A DNA stretch of 64,000 nt from Palsa-504 sp003136255 (GCA_003136255.1 PLDT01000350.1:9678-73677), one strand, 5' to 3'; counted from the stretch's first letter, positions 52,508 to 62,770 are shown. Translations and numbers: made by a program. The notes: generated from the sequence alone by a model not told the origin.

Positions 52508-52667
52508 GCACCTCACGTAAGACGGCGGTTCCGCGCGGCAGCCCGCGCTGATACTGGCCGGCAAAAACTGCTGTTGTTCGGATTGTTACTGGGTGTGACC
52601 GCCGTTGGGGTTGCGACGTATGTTTCCCCTTTGATTGGATGTCACCCGGAATCCCCGGAGGTGCGAC

Positions 52668-54302
52668 GTGTCTCAGACAACCGGCGCCGAGTTCGTCTAC
52701 GAGACGACCGCCACTGCTGTAGAGGAGAAGAAGAAGCTACGCCGGAACTTCCGGCGCTTCGACATGTTCTTCTACCTGATCTGCACGGTGGTGACGCTCG
52801 ACACCATTGGCGCGGTCGCGGCTAACGGGGCACAGGGTTTCACCTGGTTGATCTTCCTCGGGATCTTCTTCTTCCTGCCCTACGGGTTGTCCATTGCCGA
52901 ACTCGGGTCGGCGTTCCCGCAGGAAGGAGGCCCCTACGTCTGGAGCCGGCTGGCGTTCGGACGCCGGGTGGCAGCCGTCAACTCGGTCATCTACTGGATC
53001 TCCAATCCGATCTGGGTGGGCGGGTCGCTCACGATCGTGTCGTTCGCCGCGATCGAGGAGTTCTTCGGGAACGTGCCCGGCGCCTGGAAGTACGTGTACG
53101 CGGTGGTCTTCATCTGGTTCACCATCACGGCGGCCATCGTGTCGCTGCGGTACGGCAAGTGGGTGCCGACCCTCGGCGCCTGGGCGCGCGGGCTGATCAT
53201 CGTATTCTTCGCGATCACCGTGCTCGTGTACGCGGCCAAGCACGGGGTGCACGGCTTCGGCGGTCACGCGTTCGTGCCCACTTACGCGATATTCATCGCC
53301 GTGGTCCCGGTCCTGTTCTTCAACTACGCCGGGCTGGAGGTGCCCTCGGCGGCGGGCGAGGAGATGGTCAATCCCCGGCGAGATGTGCCCTTCGCGGTGC
53401 TCTGGTCAGGTGCCGGGGTGATGGTCGCGTACGGGCTCCCGATCCTGCTCATCCTGATCGTCCTCCCGTCGAGCGCGGTATCCGGGCTAACCGGGTTCCT
53501 GGACGCGATCAAGGCCGTGTTCACCGTCTACGGCGGTCATGTCGCCTCCGACGGGACCGCGACGCTCACCGGGGGCGGCCTCCTCCTAGGCCGCATAGCG
53601 GCCGTGGTATTCATCTTTGCCCTGGCCAGCGCCGGGACGACCTGGATCATGGGAGCGGACCGGGCCGAGGCCGTGGCCTCCTTCGACGGCGGCGGTCCGC
53701 GGATACTGGGCCGGTTCTCGGCGCGCTTCGGGACCCCGGCCGGGATGAACGTGCTTTCCGGCCTGGTCGCGACCGTCCTCATGATCGCCGCGTTCGAGAT
53801 CAACGGGGCCAATTCGAGCAGGTATTTTGCCGCCGTACTGGGGCTGACGATCTCCACCACCACGATCTCGTACCTGTTTATCTTCCCGGCGCTGATAAAA
53901 CTCAGGTACACCCGACCCGATGTTCCGCGGCCCTACCGGGTACCGGGGGGCATGGTAGGAGCGTGGATCTGCTCGATCCTTCCGACCCTCTGGGCGCTGC
54001 TGGCGACCGTGGCGCTGCTCTGGCCTGGGTTCGGTGTCAACTGGTTCGGCGCGGGCGGGAACCCCAACGACTCTCTCGCCGCGCTCAGCTTCTCCCACGA
54101 GCGGCTGGAGTATGAGCTCAGCCAGATCGTCCCGCTGCTCGTCATCGTCGTGATCGGCGTCATCTTCTACTTCCTGGGCAGCAGCACGCGCAAGCAAGAG
54201 GTCACCGAGCCGGTGGCAGCGGCCCTTGCGGGAGTCGGCGGCACGGCCGGTGCGGTCACGAACTCTGAGGCCCCGGTCAAGGACGCGGACCCGACGCCCT
54301 AA
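52668..54302 (+). CDS. APC-family amino acid permease 2
   Basis: A ~544-residue permease. It has a charged cytoplasmic N-terminus (EEKKKLRRNFRRFDMFFY), ~12 transmembrane segments with FPQEGGPYVWSRLAFGRRVAAVNSVIYW and NYAGLEVPSAAGEEMVNP, and an Ala/Val/Thr-rich tail. Helix content and the GLEVPSAAGEE motif suggest the glutamate/GABA-type antiporter branch. I choose the GTG at 52668, with CGGAGG 5-6 nt upstream; the frame is open to 52635. Followed after 17 bp by the aminotransferase, so the two are co-transcribed. Confidence 0.9.
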   Translation: MSQTTGAEFVYETTATAVEEKKKLRRNFRRFDMFFYLICTVVTLDTIGAVAANGAQGFTWLIFLGIFFFLPYGLSIAELGSAFPQEGGPYVWSRLAFGRRVAAVNSVIYWISNPIWVGGSLTIVSFAAIEEFFGNVPGAWKYVYAVVFIWFTITAAIVSLRYGKWVPTLGAWARGLIIVFFAITVLVYAAKHGVHGFGGHAFVPTYAIFIAVVPVLFFNYAGLEVPSAAGEEMVNPRRDVPFAVLWSGAGVMVAYGLPILLILIVLPSSAVSGLTGFLDAIKAVFTVYGGHVASDGTATLTGGGLLLGRIAAVVFIFALASAGTTWIMGADRAEAVASFDGGGPRILGRFSARFGTPAGMNVLSGLVATVLMIAAFEINGANSSRYFAAVLGLTISTTTISYLFIFPALIKLRYTRPDVPRPYRVPGGMVGAWICSILPTLWALLATVALLWPGFGVNWFGAGGNPNDSLAALSFSHERLEYELSQIVPLLVIVVIGVIFYFLGSSTRKQEVTEPVAAALAGVGGTAGAVTNSEAPVKDADPTP

Positions 54303-54319
54303 CAAGGAGGTCGCGGGTC

Positions 54320-55696
54320 TTGGACGAGCGTGCTTTTGACGAGCGGTACCGCACCTGGGCACGGCATTCTGGTGAGCTGTTCACCCAGGCCAGCCGTTAT
54401 ATTCCCGGCGGCGCGGGCAGTAGCGCACGCACGGTGAAGTTCGGCTGGAAGCCGTATCCCCCGTTCATGGCCGAGGGCTACGGGTCGCGGCTGCGCGACG
54501 TGGACGGACACGAGTACGTCGACTACCTGCTGGGCCTGGGCCCGATGATCCTGGGCCACCGGCATCCGGCCGTGACCCGCGCCGTCACCGGTGCCGTCAG
54601 CGAGCTGAGTACCTGCTTCGGCCTGCCGTACGAGCTGGAGATCGAGGCCGCGCGCAAGGTCACCGAGGCGGTGCCGGGGATTGAGCTGGTCCGGTTCTCC
54701 AACTCCGGCAGCGAGGTCGTCGGCACGGCTGTCCGGCTGGCCCGCGCGCACACCGGCCGCCCGCTGATCATCCGCTTCGAAGGGCACTACCACGGCTGGC
54801 AGGACACCGTCTACTGGAGCAACCACGTGGACCCGGAGCTGGCAGGCCAGGCCAGCCGGCCTCGTCCGGTTCCGTCCGGCCCCGGCGTCCCGGCCGAGCT
54901 GGAGGCCACGCTCATCGTGCTGACCTGGAACGACCCGGACAGCTTCGTAGCCGTGATGGAGGAGCGCGGCGACCAGGTGGCCGCGGTGATCACCGAGCCT
55001 GCAATGTTCAACACCGGCTGCATCCTGCCCGAACCCGGCTATCTGGAGCTGTTGCGTGAGCAGACCCGCCGGCATGGCGCGCTGCTCATCTTCGACGAGG
55101 TCATCACCGGATTCCGGTTCGCGCGCGGCGGTGCGCAGGAGTACTTCGGGATCACGCCGGACCTGACCACCATGGCCAAGGGGCTGGGCGGCGGCTTCCC
55201 GGTAGCGGCCATCGGCGGGTCCCGCGAGGCGATGTCGATGATCGCAGAGGGACGCTATTCGCACTCGGGCACCTACAACGCCAACGTCATCGCGTGCGCC
55301 GCGGTCAGCGCGACCATGGACGTGCTAGCCGAGCCGGGCCTGTTTGAGCGGCAGCGCGCGCTCGGTGAGACGCTGATGAGCGGGCTGCGCAAGCTGGCGG
55401 CCGAGGCGGGCCTCCCAGTTATCGTGGAGGGACTGGGCACCGTGTTCCAGGTCTGGTTCAGCGAACGCCCGATCCGGAACTGGCGGGACGCGCAGCGCTA
55501 CGCGGACGAGGATCTGTTTACTCGGTGGTGGCAGGAAATGTTGCTGCGGGGGGTCTTGTTCCACCCCAGTCAGTACGAGAACCTGTTCCTGTCGCTCGTG
55601 CATACCGCCGACGACGTCAACGACATGCTCAGCGCCGCGCAGGAGGCCTTCGCCGTTATCGGACGCAGCCGATCCGGTCTGCGTTCCCGCGACTAG
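54320..55696 (+). CDS. Class III aminotransferase (GSA-aminomutase-like)
   Basis: A 458-residue PLP enzyme. SSARTVKFGWKPYPPF near the N-terminus, SNSGSEVVGTAVRLAR (phosphate binding), GHYHGWQD, IFDEVITGFRF (Asp to the PLP ring nitrogen) and TTMAKGLGGGFPVAA with the Schiff-base Lys ~287. It resembles glutamate-1-semialdehyde aminomutase but sits in a transport/catabolic operon, not with haem genes, so it is more likely an omega-transaminase acting on an imported amine. The start is a TTG at 54320 after AAGGAGG. Between permeases 2 and 3. Confidence 0.9.
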   Translation: MDERAFDERYRTWARHSGELFTQASRYIPGGAGSSARTVKFGWKPYPPFMAEGYGSRLRDVDGHEYVDYLLGLGPMILGHRHPAVTRAVTGAVSELSTCFGLPYELEIEAARKVTEAVPGIELVRFSNSGSEVVGTAVRLARAHTGRPLIIRFEGHYHGWQDTVYWSNHVDPELAGQASRPRPVPSGPGVPAELEATLIVLTWNDPDSFVAVMEERGDQVAAVITEPAMFNTGCILPEPGYLELLREQTRRHGALLIFDEVITGFRFARGGAQEYFGITPDLTTMAKGLGGGFPVAAIGGSREAMSMIAEGRYSHSGTYNANVIACAAVSATMDVLAEPGLFERQRALGETLMSGLRKLAAEAGLPVIVEGLGTVFQVWFSERPIRNWRDAQRYADEDLFTRWWQEMLLRGVLFHPSQYENLFLSLVHTADDVNDMLSAAQEAFAVIGRSRSGLRSRD

Positions 55697-55746
55697 CTAG
55701 CCGATCCCCACCACCGAAGAGCCTCCGAGCGAGACGGAGATGCGCC

Positions 55747-57231
55747 ATGTCATCGCCAGCCAGCACTGATCCGGCCCCGGCCAGAGCGCAGTCCCCGGGC
55801 GGCACCCTGAAGGATGCTGCTCTACGCGCTGGCGACATCGTCGTCATCTCCATGGCCAGCTCCGGCCCGACGCAGAGCATCGCGGTCACCCTGGCTGTCC
55901 TGCTGTCCACCGTCGCCTATGCCAGTTTCCTGCCGATCGTGATCTGCCTCATCCCGATCCTCGGCATCGCCATCGGCTACCAGCGGCTCAACGCCTGGCA
56001 GCGTAGCGCGGGCGCGACGTACTCCTGGGTCGGCCGCGCCCTCAACCCGCACGCCGGCTTCTTCGCCGGCTGGATCATGCTGATGTACTACTGCGTGGGC
56101 ACGACCAGCCTGACGGTCCCGCTGGGCACCTACATGCTGACCTTCTTCAGTAACACGCTGCCCAACAACGTCTATGCGGTCGCCGCCGTCGGCACCGGGT
56201 TCGACATCTTCGTCCTGGTCATCGCGGCGGTCGGGATCCAGCTGTCGGCCCGGTTCTCGTGGGGCTGGGCCATCTTCGAGTACGGCCTGCTGGTCGGCTT
56301 CTCCATTGCCGCCCTGGTCGGCATCTACGGCCACAGCCTGCACCACACCGTGCACATCCACAGCTCGTGGTTCACCATCAGCGGCGCGGGCGGGTTCAGC
56401 GCGCTGGTCTCCGGCTGCCTGCTGGCCATCTTCTTGTACTCCGGCTGGGACAGTGCCGCGTACGTCAGCGAGGAGGCCAGGGGCAAGCAGGCCGGCCGGG
56501 CCGGGATAGTCAGTGTGCTGATCCTGTTCGTCATCTACGCCGGCGTCATCTTGTGCCTGCAGGGCGTCGCGCCCAACAAGTCGATGCAGAACAACGCGGC
56601 CAACATCCTGGCCTACGTCGGCGACCTGATCGGCGGCACCGGTTGGGGGAACGTCATGATCGTCGCCGTGCTCGGCGGCACGCTGGCCTCCCTGCTGGCC
56701 GCCATCGTCAGCGCGGGGCGGATCTCCTACGCCATGGGCCGCGACCGCACCTTCCCGCGCTGGTTCGCGAACGTGAACCCCAGGTTCCGTACCCCGTGGA
56801 ACGCCACGATCCTGTTCGGCCTGCTCAACATCGTGTTCCTGTGGGGCACCACGCTGGCCGGCTCGATCGGCAAGGCCCTGTCCGACATCGTGAGCACGCT
56901 GGGCCTGATCGCGGCGATCTTCTACCTGCTCACCGCGAGCGCGGCGATCTGGTTCTACCGCCGGACGATCATGAGCAGCGCGTCGGACTTCTTCCTCGGC
57001 GGTTTCCTGCCCGGCCTGGGCGCGGCGTTCATGCTGTTCGTGATCGTCTACACGCTGGAGCAGGACGAGCTCAACGGGGTCGAGCTCGGCTTCGGGTTCG
57101 GGCTTTCGGCGATCGGCCTGGTGCTCTCGTTCGTGTCCCAGTACGTCGGGAAGTCGCGCTTCTACTCCGACCCGACCACCAGCTACGGTGACCGGGTCGA
57201 GGACGAACTCGCCGAGCCCCCGTTCAAATGA
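55747..57231 (+). CDS. APC-family amino acid/amine permease 3
   Basis: A 494-residue permease with ~12 transmembrane segments: LKDAALRAGDIVVISMASSGPTQSI, NAWQRSAGATYSWVGRALNPHAGFF, FLYSGWDSAAYVSEEARGKQ. The SGWD-AAYVSEE motif parallels AGWDATVYVNEE in permease 1, so these two form a pair. The ATG at 55747 has GGAG upstream; the longer open frame overlaps the aminotransferase and is rejected. Its TGA overlaps the ATG of the FGGY kinase (ATGA), which ties transport to phosphorylation. Confidence 0.9.
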   Translation: MSSPASTDPAPARAQSPGGTLKDAALRAGDIVVISMASSGPTQSIAVTLAVLLSTVAYASFLPIVICLIPILGIAIGYQRLNAWQRSAGATYSWVGRALNPHAGFFAGWIMLMYYCVGTTSLTVPLGTYMLTFFSNTLPNNVYAVAAVGTGFDIFVLVIAAVGIQLSARFSWGWAIFEYGLLVGFSIAALVGIYGHSLHHTVHIHSSWFTISGAGGFSALVSGCLLAIFLYSGWDSAAYVSEEARGKQAGRAGIVSVLILFVIYAGVILCLQGVAPNKSMQNNAANILAYVGDLIGGTGWGNVMIVAVLGGTLASLLAAIVSAGRISYAMGRDRTFPRWFANVNPRFRTPWNATILFGLLNIVFLWGTTLAGSIGKALSDIVSTLGLIAAIFYLLTASAAIWFYRRTIMSSASDFFLGGFLPGLGAAFMLFVIVYTLEQDELNGVELGFGFGLSAIGLVLSFVSQYVGKSRFYSDPTTSYGDRVEDELAEPPFK

Positions 57232-58897
57232 CCTCAGGCGGCCCCGACCAGGACGCCGCCGACGTCTACATCGGCCTGGATCTCGGCACCTCCGGGCTCA
57301 AGGCGATAGCGCTCGCCGGCTCCGGCGCGATCCTGGCCCGGGCCAGCGCCGCCTACCCCACGCACCGGCCGGTAGCCGGGGCCTACGAGCAGGANNCGTC
57401 GGCCGCTGGCGGGCCATCGGCCTGTCCGGCATGCTTCCCACGCTCGTCACCCTGGGCCCGGACGGCCAGCCGACCGGGCCCGCCATCACCTGGCAGGACG
57501 CCCGGGCCGACGAGCTGGGCGATGAGTTCCGCGAGCGCTGCGGCGCCGCCGAGCTGTACCGGCTGACCGGCCAGTGGGTGGATGGCCGTTACCTGCTGCC
57601 CATGTTCGGCCGGATCGCCCGGGTCGATCCGGCCCGGGCCGCCGCCACCGCGACGATCGTCTCGGCCAAGGATTACCTGTTCGCCTGGCTGACCGGTGAA
57701 CTGGCCACTGACCCGAGCACCGCCTCCGGCTACGGCTGCTACGAGCTGGCAGCGGACCGCTGGCACGCCGCGACCCTGGCCCTGGCCCTGGGGCTGCCGG
57801 GCCGGTGGCCAGACCTGCCGCCCGTGCGGCCGTCGGCGGCCAGCCGGCCGCTCCGCGCCGAAGTGGCGGCCGCCCTGGGCTGCCCTGGCGTTCCGGTCGT
57901 CCTGGGCGCGGCCGACTCAGTGCTCGGTGCGCTCGGGCTGGGCGTCCGCGAACCCGGCCAGGTGGCCTACATCGCCGGCACCAGCACCGTCATCCTCGGT
58001 ATCGCCGACCGGCTCGTCCCCGACCCAGAACACCGGTTCCTGGTCACGCCGCTGGCGGTGCCCGGATGCTGGGGCCTGGAGATGGATCTGCTCGCGACGG
58101 GCAGCGCGATCACCTGGCTGGCTGGCCTGCTCGGCGGCGACCTGGACGCGGCCGGGCTGGTCGACCTCGCGGCGGGGACCGATCCGGGCCAGGCCCCCGT
58201 CCTGCTGCCCTACCTGACGCCCGGCGAGCAGGGCGCGCTGTGGGACCCCCTGCTCCGCGGCGCGATCACCGGCCTGGATCTCGGCCACGGCCGGGAGCAC
58301 CTGGCCCGCGCGCTGGTCAACGGCATCGTCCTGGAGAGCCGCAGATGCCTGGCCGTGCTCGACGAGACGTGCGGGCCCGGGGGTGCGGTGGAGATGGCCG
58401 GCGGCAGCGCCGCCGCCCCATCCTTCCGCGCCGACCTGGCCGACGCGGCGCGGCGGCCGGTCTCGATGCCGCGCGACGATGACTCCGACCACTCGGCCCG
58501 GGGCGCGGCGTTGATCGCGGCGCTGGCCACCGACGGCGGCTGGCCGGACGGCGCGTTCCCGGCCGCAGGCCTGACCGCCGAGCCCGACGAGGCCCGCGCC
58601 AAGCTCTGGGACGACCTGTGGGCCACCCACGAGGCGGCCCGCCTGCGGCTTCACCCGCAGGCCCAGGTAAAATCCGGTACACCGGAAGCCTCACTGAACT
58701 TCGCACCCGGTACATTACCGACTTCCCTCTCGTATGGGACATGTGCTGGTCGTTTAGCCATTAGAGTTACGTGGAATCCGTTCTGCGCCGCAGCGCAAGA
58801 AAAGACGGGCCGAGAAAGGGGAGGGTCATGCTGGTTCCGCTGGGCCGGTTCTCGCAGGCCGCCGAGGCCGAGCGCCTCGCCCCATCCACGCCTATAG
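57228..58897 (+). CDS. FGGY-family carbohydrate kinase (gap; extended 3' end)
   Basis: Sugar/polyol kinase. N-terminus VYIGLDLGTSGLKAIAL (phosphate 1), GPAITWQDARADEL, AKDYLFAWLTGEL, YIAGTSTVILGIA and EMAGGSAAAPSFRADLADAARRPV (C-terminal signature region). NN at 57395-57396 removes ~20-30 residues before WRAIGLSG. The family would end near LRLHPQAQ (~58670), but the frame runs ~75 residues further through atypical sequence to 58897; a TAA in the +1 frame lies just there, so a small frameshift may have removed the stop. Translationally coupled to permease 3. Substrate unknown. Confidence 0.82.
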
Positions 58898-58926
58898 GCA
58901 AGACGAGTGGCGAGATGTGAGCAGCC

Positions 58927-60418
58927 ATGCTGGCCGGAATCCTGTTCTTGACCCTGATCGTTGTGGTCGGCGTGCTCATTACGGTGGACGTATGGCGGAC
59001 CCAGACCCCGGCCGATGCCTCGATCGGGCTGCCTGACCGGCACGTTTATGAGGCCGAACGGTCCGGTTCCGCTGCGCGCGGCGGTGCCGGAGCCCATGCG
59101 CTCGCCCGGGAGTCGGCCGTCCGCGAGAAGCCCGTCCTGGGCGCGCGGCCCGACGCTGATCCCTTTGAGGTGGCCTCCTTCGAGCGGCCCGACCAGGCGG
59201 CGCGCGGCTTCGACCAGATGAGCCGTGACGTGCCCACGTCGGCGAGCAGCGACGCGCAGCGCGGCAAGTTTAACGCCATGTTCGTCAACCTGTCCCGCCG
59301 CAGCCAGGCCCTGGTCGAACGCCAGCTCCGCCTGATCGAAAGCCTGGAGCACGGCGAGCAGGACCAGCAGCGCCTGGCTAGCCTGTCCCGGCTGAATCGC
59401 GTCGCCATGCGCATCCACCGCAACTCGCAGAACCTGCTCGTCCTGGCCGGTCAGGAGCTATCCACGAGCTGGAACCAGCCGGTGGCCCTGGCGCATCTGG
59501 TCGAGGCCGCGGTGTCCGAGATCGAGGAATACCAGCGCGTAACTTTCGAGGTTCAGCCCGACATCGCGGTCCGCGGGCCGGCCGTCTACGACGCGGTTCA
59601 CCTGCTCGTCGAGTTGATCGACAACGCCACCTCGTTCTCGGCCGCCGATATGCAGGTCCACATCAAGGGCCAGGTTCTGACCAGCGGCGGCGCTTTGATC
59701 GACATCACGGACCGGGGCATCGGAATGGCCGCGAAAGAGATGGCCTTCGCCAACCAGCAGCTGGACAATCCGCCGCCGCCGGATATGGACATCCCCAAGT
59801 GGATGGGCCTGCTGGTGGTCGCCCGGCTGGCCGCCCGGCACGGGATCCGGGTCCGGCTGAACCAGGCCGAGTACGGCGGTCTGACCGCGCTGGTCTGGCT
59901 CCCGGACGAGATCCTCACGCACTACGGCCCCGGCGCCGGCGCGGATTCGGGCTACGCCGCCGCCGAACAGCGCGCCGCCGTGACGAGCTCACCGGGCTTC
60001 GCGCCCACGCGGACGACGCCTGACGTACCGCCGGCCCGGCCTGACCCGGCCTGGTCAGCCCGCGGCTCGCAGACCACGGTCTACGCCGAGCCGACCGCGG
60101 CGGTCCGTGTCCCTGCCGGGCCTCCCGACGCGCCGAACGGGAACGTCGGCGTGGTCCTGCCCCAAGCGGAGGGCCAGACCCGTGGGCGTCGGCTGCCGAT
60201 CTTCGACGAGGTCGAGTCGCGCGGGCCCCGGCACGGCCGCAACGCATCCGGTACGGCCGGCCTGGCCACGGCCTCCGGTCTGGCCACCACCCCCGGCCAG
60301 GTCAGCAACCCCGGCCCGTCGGCGGTCGCCCCGGCGACGGGCGGCCCGGTGACGGGCGGACTGCCCAGGCGTCCGTCGGCTGCGCCCCANNGAAGAGGCC
60401 TCTCCCGACGAAGCCTGA
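58927..60418 (+). CDS. Conservon-type (CvnA-like) histidine kinase, orphan
   Basis: A kinase-like protein with one N-terminal transmembrane helix (~residues 3-21), a short linker, a dimerisation region (FVNLSRRSQALVERQLRLIESLE, MRIHRNSQNLLVLAGQE) and a HATPase domain (LLVELIDNATSFS N-box; DRGIGMAAKEM G1; GLLVVARLAARHGI). The Pro/Ala-rich C-terminus is broken by NN at 60390-60391. After it one frame gives EEASPDEA and a TGA at 60416-60418, which I prefer; another runs to 60459. Conservon kinases usually precede a roadblock protein, a DUF742 protein and a small GTPase; none follows here. The usual nitrate-sensor and HAMP parts are missing. Confidence 0.82.
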
Positions 60419-60452
60419 CGCTTTCCGCCCGCCGCACGCAGCCCAGATCACG

Positions 60453-60476
60453 CGGCTAGCGATTCGCGGCTAGCCG
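60453..60476. terminator. Hairpin between convergent kinase and TenA genes
   Basis: CGGCTAGC (60453-60460) and GCTAGCCG (60469-60476) pair around an 8-nt loop. It overlaps the TenA stop and may serve both directions. Confidence 0.5.
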
Positions 60477-61150
60477 AGATCGGGCCACTGATCGAGGGTG
60501 TAGGCCATCTCCCAGAACATCCCCTCGAGCCGTGAGCTCATCATGAAGATCTCGGCGAGCGCTTGGCGCTGCTCGTCGCCGATCGCCCCGTCCCTGGTCA
60601 TGTGGTCGAACGTCTCGCGCATGTTCATGACGAGATCCGCTTCCTCCTGCTGGAGGTAGAACGCCACCCAGTCCGAGTAAACGGGATGCTCGGCGATCTC
60701 ACCCTTCAGGCCCGCGGCTATTTCGATGTAGCTCCAGGAGCACGGGAGGATGGCCGCGGTGATCTCCAGCGGGCCGCCGCCCGCCGCGGTCGCCAGCAGG
60801 AAGCTGGTGTAGGCCACGTTGGCCGGAGCCATCCCCCGCGAGCCACCGCGGTCTTCCGCGCCCAGGCTGATCACCTGGTCGAGTAGGCGCCGGTTGTTCG
60901 GGATCTCCAGCCGGATGATGCCGTCCAGCTGCTTGGCGAAGAACTCCAGAGCCGCGTCGTTGGCTGACTTCGCCGCGCCCAGGGCCATGCAGCGGGCGAA
61001 GGCGGGCAGGAACAGCAGGTCCTGCTCGATGAAGAAGCGGAACCGGTCGAGCGGCAGGGTACCCCGGGCCAGCTCGCCCAGGAACGGGTGCGCGTGCAGG
61101 CCGGCCCAGATGCGATCGCACCGGTTACGGAAGGCCTGTGAGGTCTCCAT
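60470..61150 (-). CDS. TenA-family protein (thiaminase II-like)
   Basis: A 226-residue all-helical TenA protein of the thiamine-salvage family. It keeps the catalytic cysteine in ILPCSWSYIEIA and the C-terminal glutamate motif EGMFWEMAY. FRFFIEQDLLFLPAFAR lines the pocket in this family. TenA hydrolyses aminopyrimidine thiamine breakdown products. The ATG at 61150 is the family start. It stands alone, not near thi genes, so another role on a related C-N substrate is possible. Confidence 0.9.
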   Translation of the reverse strand: METSQAFRNRCDRIWAGLHAHPFLGELARGTLPLDRFRFFIEQDLLFLPAFARCMALGAAKSANDAALEFFAKQLDGIIRLEIPNNRRLLDQVISLGAEDRGGSRGMAPANVAYTSFLLATAAGGGPLEITAAILPCSWSYIEIAAGLKGEIAEHPVYSDWVAFYLQQEEADLVMNMRETFDHMTRDGAIGDEQRQALAEIFMMSSRLEGMFWEMAYTLDQWPDLG

Positions 61151-61303
61151 GACCGCACCCTAGTCTCTGGCCGACGGTTGTGCGCGGGGTGCCGCTGACA
61201 GGATGCGGCACCCCGCCCCGGACGGCAGGCGTCTGCGGGGCCAGCGCCGCACCGCGCGCCCGCCGTGATGGTGCTACGCGGCGGCTCTGCCTCCAATCCT
61301 GAC

Positions 61304-62770
61304 TTAACCCCCCAAACCGGTCAACTGAGTTTCGCGCTGCGGCCAGGGCAGGGTGAACGCCGCCGTGGCCGCGACGGCCAGCACCACGACCGCGATCAGC
61401 AGGCTGGCCCGCAGGCCGGGCAGGAACGAGGCCCGGTGCGAGATCAGGGCGCCGAACACCGCGACCGCCAGCGTCCCGCCGACCTGGCGGCTCGAGTTGA
61501 GCAGCCCCGCGGCCATCCCGGCCTGGTCGGCCGGGATGGCGTCGAGCAGCACCACGATCAACGAGGGCACGGCGAAGCCCAGGCCGGTTCCGGCCGGGAC
61601 CAGCGCCGCGGCCAGCAGGAGGCGATCCGGCCCGGTGCTCACCACCAGCAGGGCCACCAGCCCCAGCACGCTGACCAGCAGACCGGCCTTGATCGCCAGA
61701 TCCGGGCCGAACCGGGCGCCGAGCCGGGCGGAGGTCAGGTTCGCCAGCGGCAGCAGGGCGGTCATCGGCAGGAACTCCAGGCCCGCGATCACCGCCGACT
61801 GCCCGAGGACCCGCTGGAAGTACAGGCTGAGCACGAAGATCACGCCGTAGAACGCGACGTTGACCGCGAACCCGATGCCGACACACACCGTCACCGCCCG
61901 GGACCGGAACAGGGCCAGCGGCACCATCGGGTGGCTCGTTCGCGTCTCCGCGACCGCGAACGCGGCCATCGCCACGCCGGCCACCAGCAGGCAGCCCAGC
62001 ACGGCCGGCCGGCCGAAGCCGGTCTCACCGCCGTCGATGACCCCGAACGTCAGGGCGGTCAGCGCCGCGACCGCGGTAACCTGCCCGGTCAGATCGAGCG
62101 GCGCCGCACGCAGCGGCGACCGCGGGGCTCGGGCCAGCAGCGCGATGGCCACCAGCCCGGCCGGCAGGTTGAGGAAGAAGATCGCCCGCCAGCTCAGCCC
62201 CGACGTCAGCGCGCCGCCGGCCACCGGCCCGCCCGCCATGGCGACGGTGCCGCCGACCGCCCACACCGCGATGGCCTTCGCGCGCCGGACCGGGTTGCCG
62301 TACGCCTGCCGGACCAGCGCGAGCGAGGCCGGCAGCATGACGGCGGCGGCGCTGCCCTGGACCGCCCGGCTGCCAACCAGGAACCCGAGCGTCGGCGCCA
62401 GGCCACACGCCGCCGACGACGCCAGGAAGGCGGCCAGGCCGATGGCGTACAGCCGCTTCGCGCCGACCCGGTCCGAGATCGCGCCCGCCGAGATGAGCAG
62501 GGCCGCGAACATCAGCGTGTACGCGTCGATCACCCACTGCAAGCCCGCCGTGGACCCGCCCAGGGTCCGCTCGATCCCAGGCAGGGCCACGTTCACGGCC
62601 GTGGAGTCCAGGCTCAGCATGAAGAACCCGAGCAGCGAGGCCACCAGCACGATCACGCCCGCCGCGGCGGGCCGACGGCCCGCGCCCTCACCGGTCCGAG
62701 CCCCGGTCTCGGCCGCCACCTCCGTAGCCGCGGTCACGGCCGTCAGCCGGCCCGCCCCGTCAACGCTCAT
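61304..62770 (-). CDS. MFS transporter, DHA2 drug:H+ antiporter type
   Basis: A 488-residue exporter with ~14 transmembrane segments. FFMLSLDSTAVNVALPGIERTL (motif D1 region), AGAISDRVGAKRLY (motif A), VQGSAAAVMLPASLALV (motif B) and GGPVAGGALTSGLSWRAIFFLNLPAG (motif C, antiporter) are clear. GAGAGGAT lies before the ATG. It is divergent from an MmyB-type regulator with a 161-bp spacer, which probably controls it. Exported compound unknown. Confidence 0.92.
   Translation of the reverse strand: MSVDGAGRLTAVTAATEVAAETGARTGEGAGRRPAAAGVIVLVASLLGFFMLSLDSTAVNVALPGIERTLGGSTAGLQWVIDAYTLMFAALLISAGAISDRVGAKRLYAIGLAAFLASSAACGLAPTLGFLVGSRAVQGSAAAVMLPASLALVRQAYGNPVRRAKAIAVWAVGGTVAMAGGPVAGGALTSGLSWRAIFFLNLPAGLVAIALLARAPRSPLRAAPLDLTGQVTAVAALTALTFGVIDGGETGFGRPAVLGCLLVAGVAMAAFAVAETRTSHPMVPLALFRSRAVTVCVGIGFAVNVAFYGVIFVLSLYFQRVLGQSAVIAGLEFLPMTALLPLANLTSARLGARFGPDLAIKAGLLVSVLGLVALLVVSTGPDRLLLAAALVPAGTGLGFAVPSLIVVLLDAIPADQAGMAAGLLNSSRQVGGTLAVAVFGALISHRASFLPGLRASLLIAVVVLAVAATAAFTLPWPQRETQLTGLGG

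Noticed and set aside
55525..55746. Early start for APC permease 3
   Set aside because: It would overlap the aminotransferase by over 170 bp and encode an Arg-rich stretch; the ATG at 55747 has a ribosome site and family similarity.
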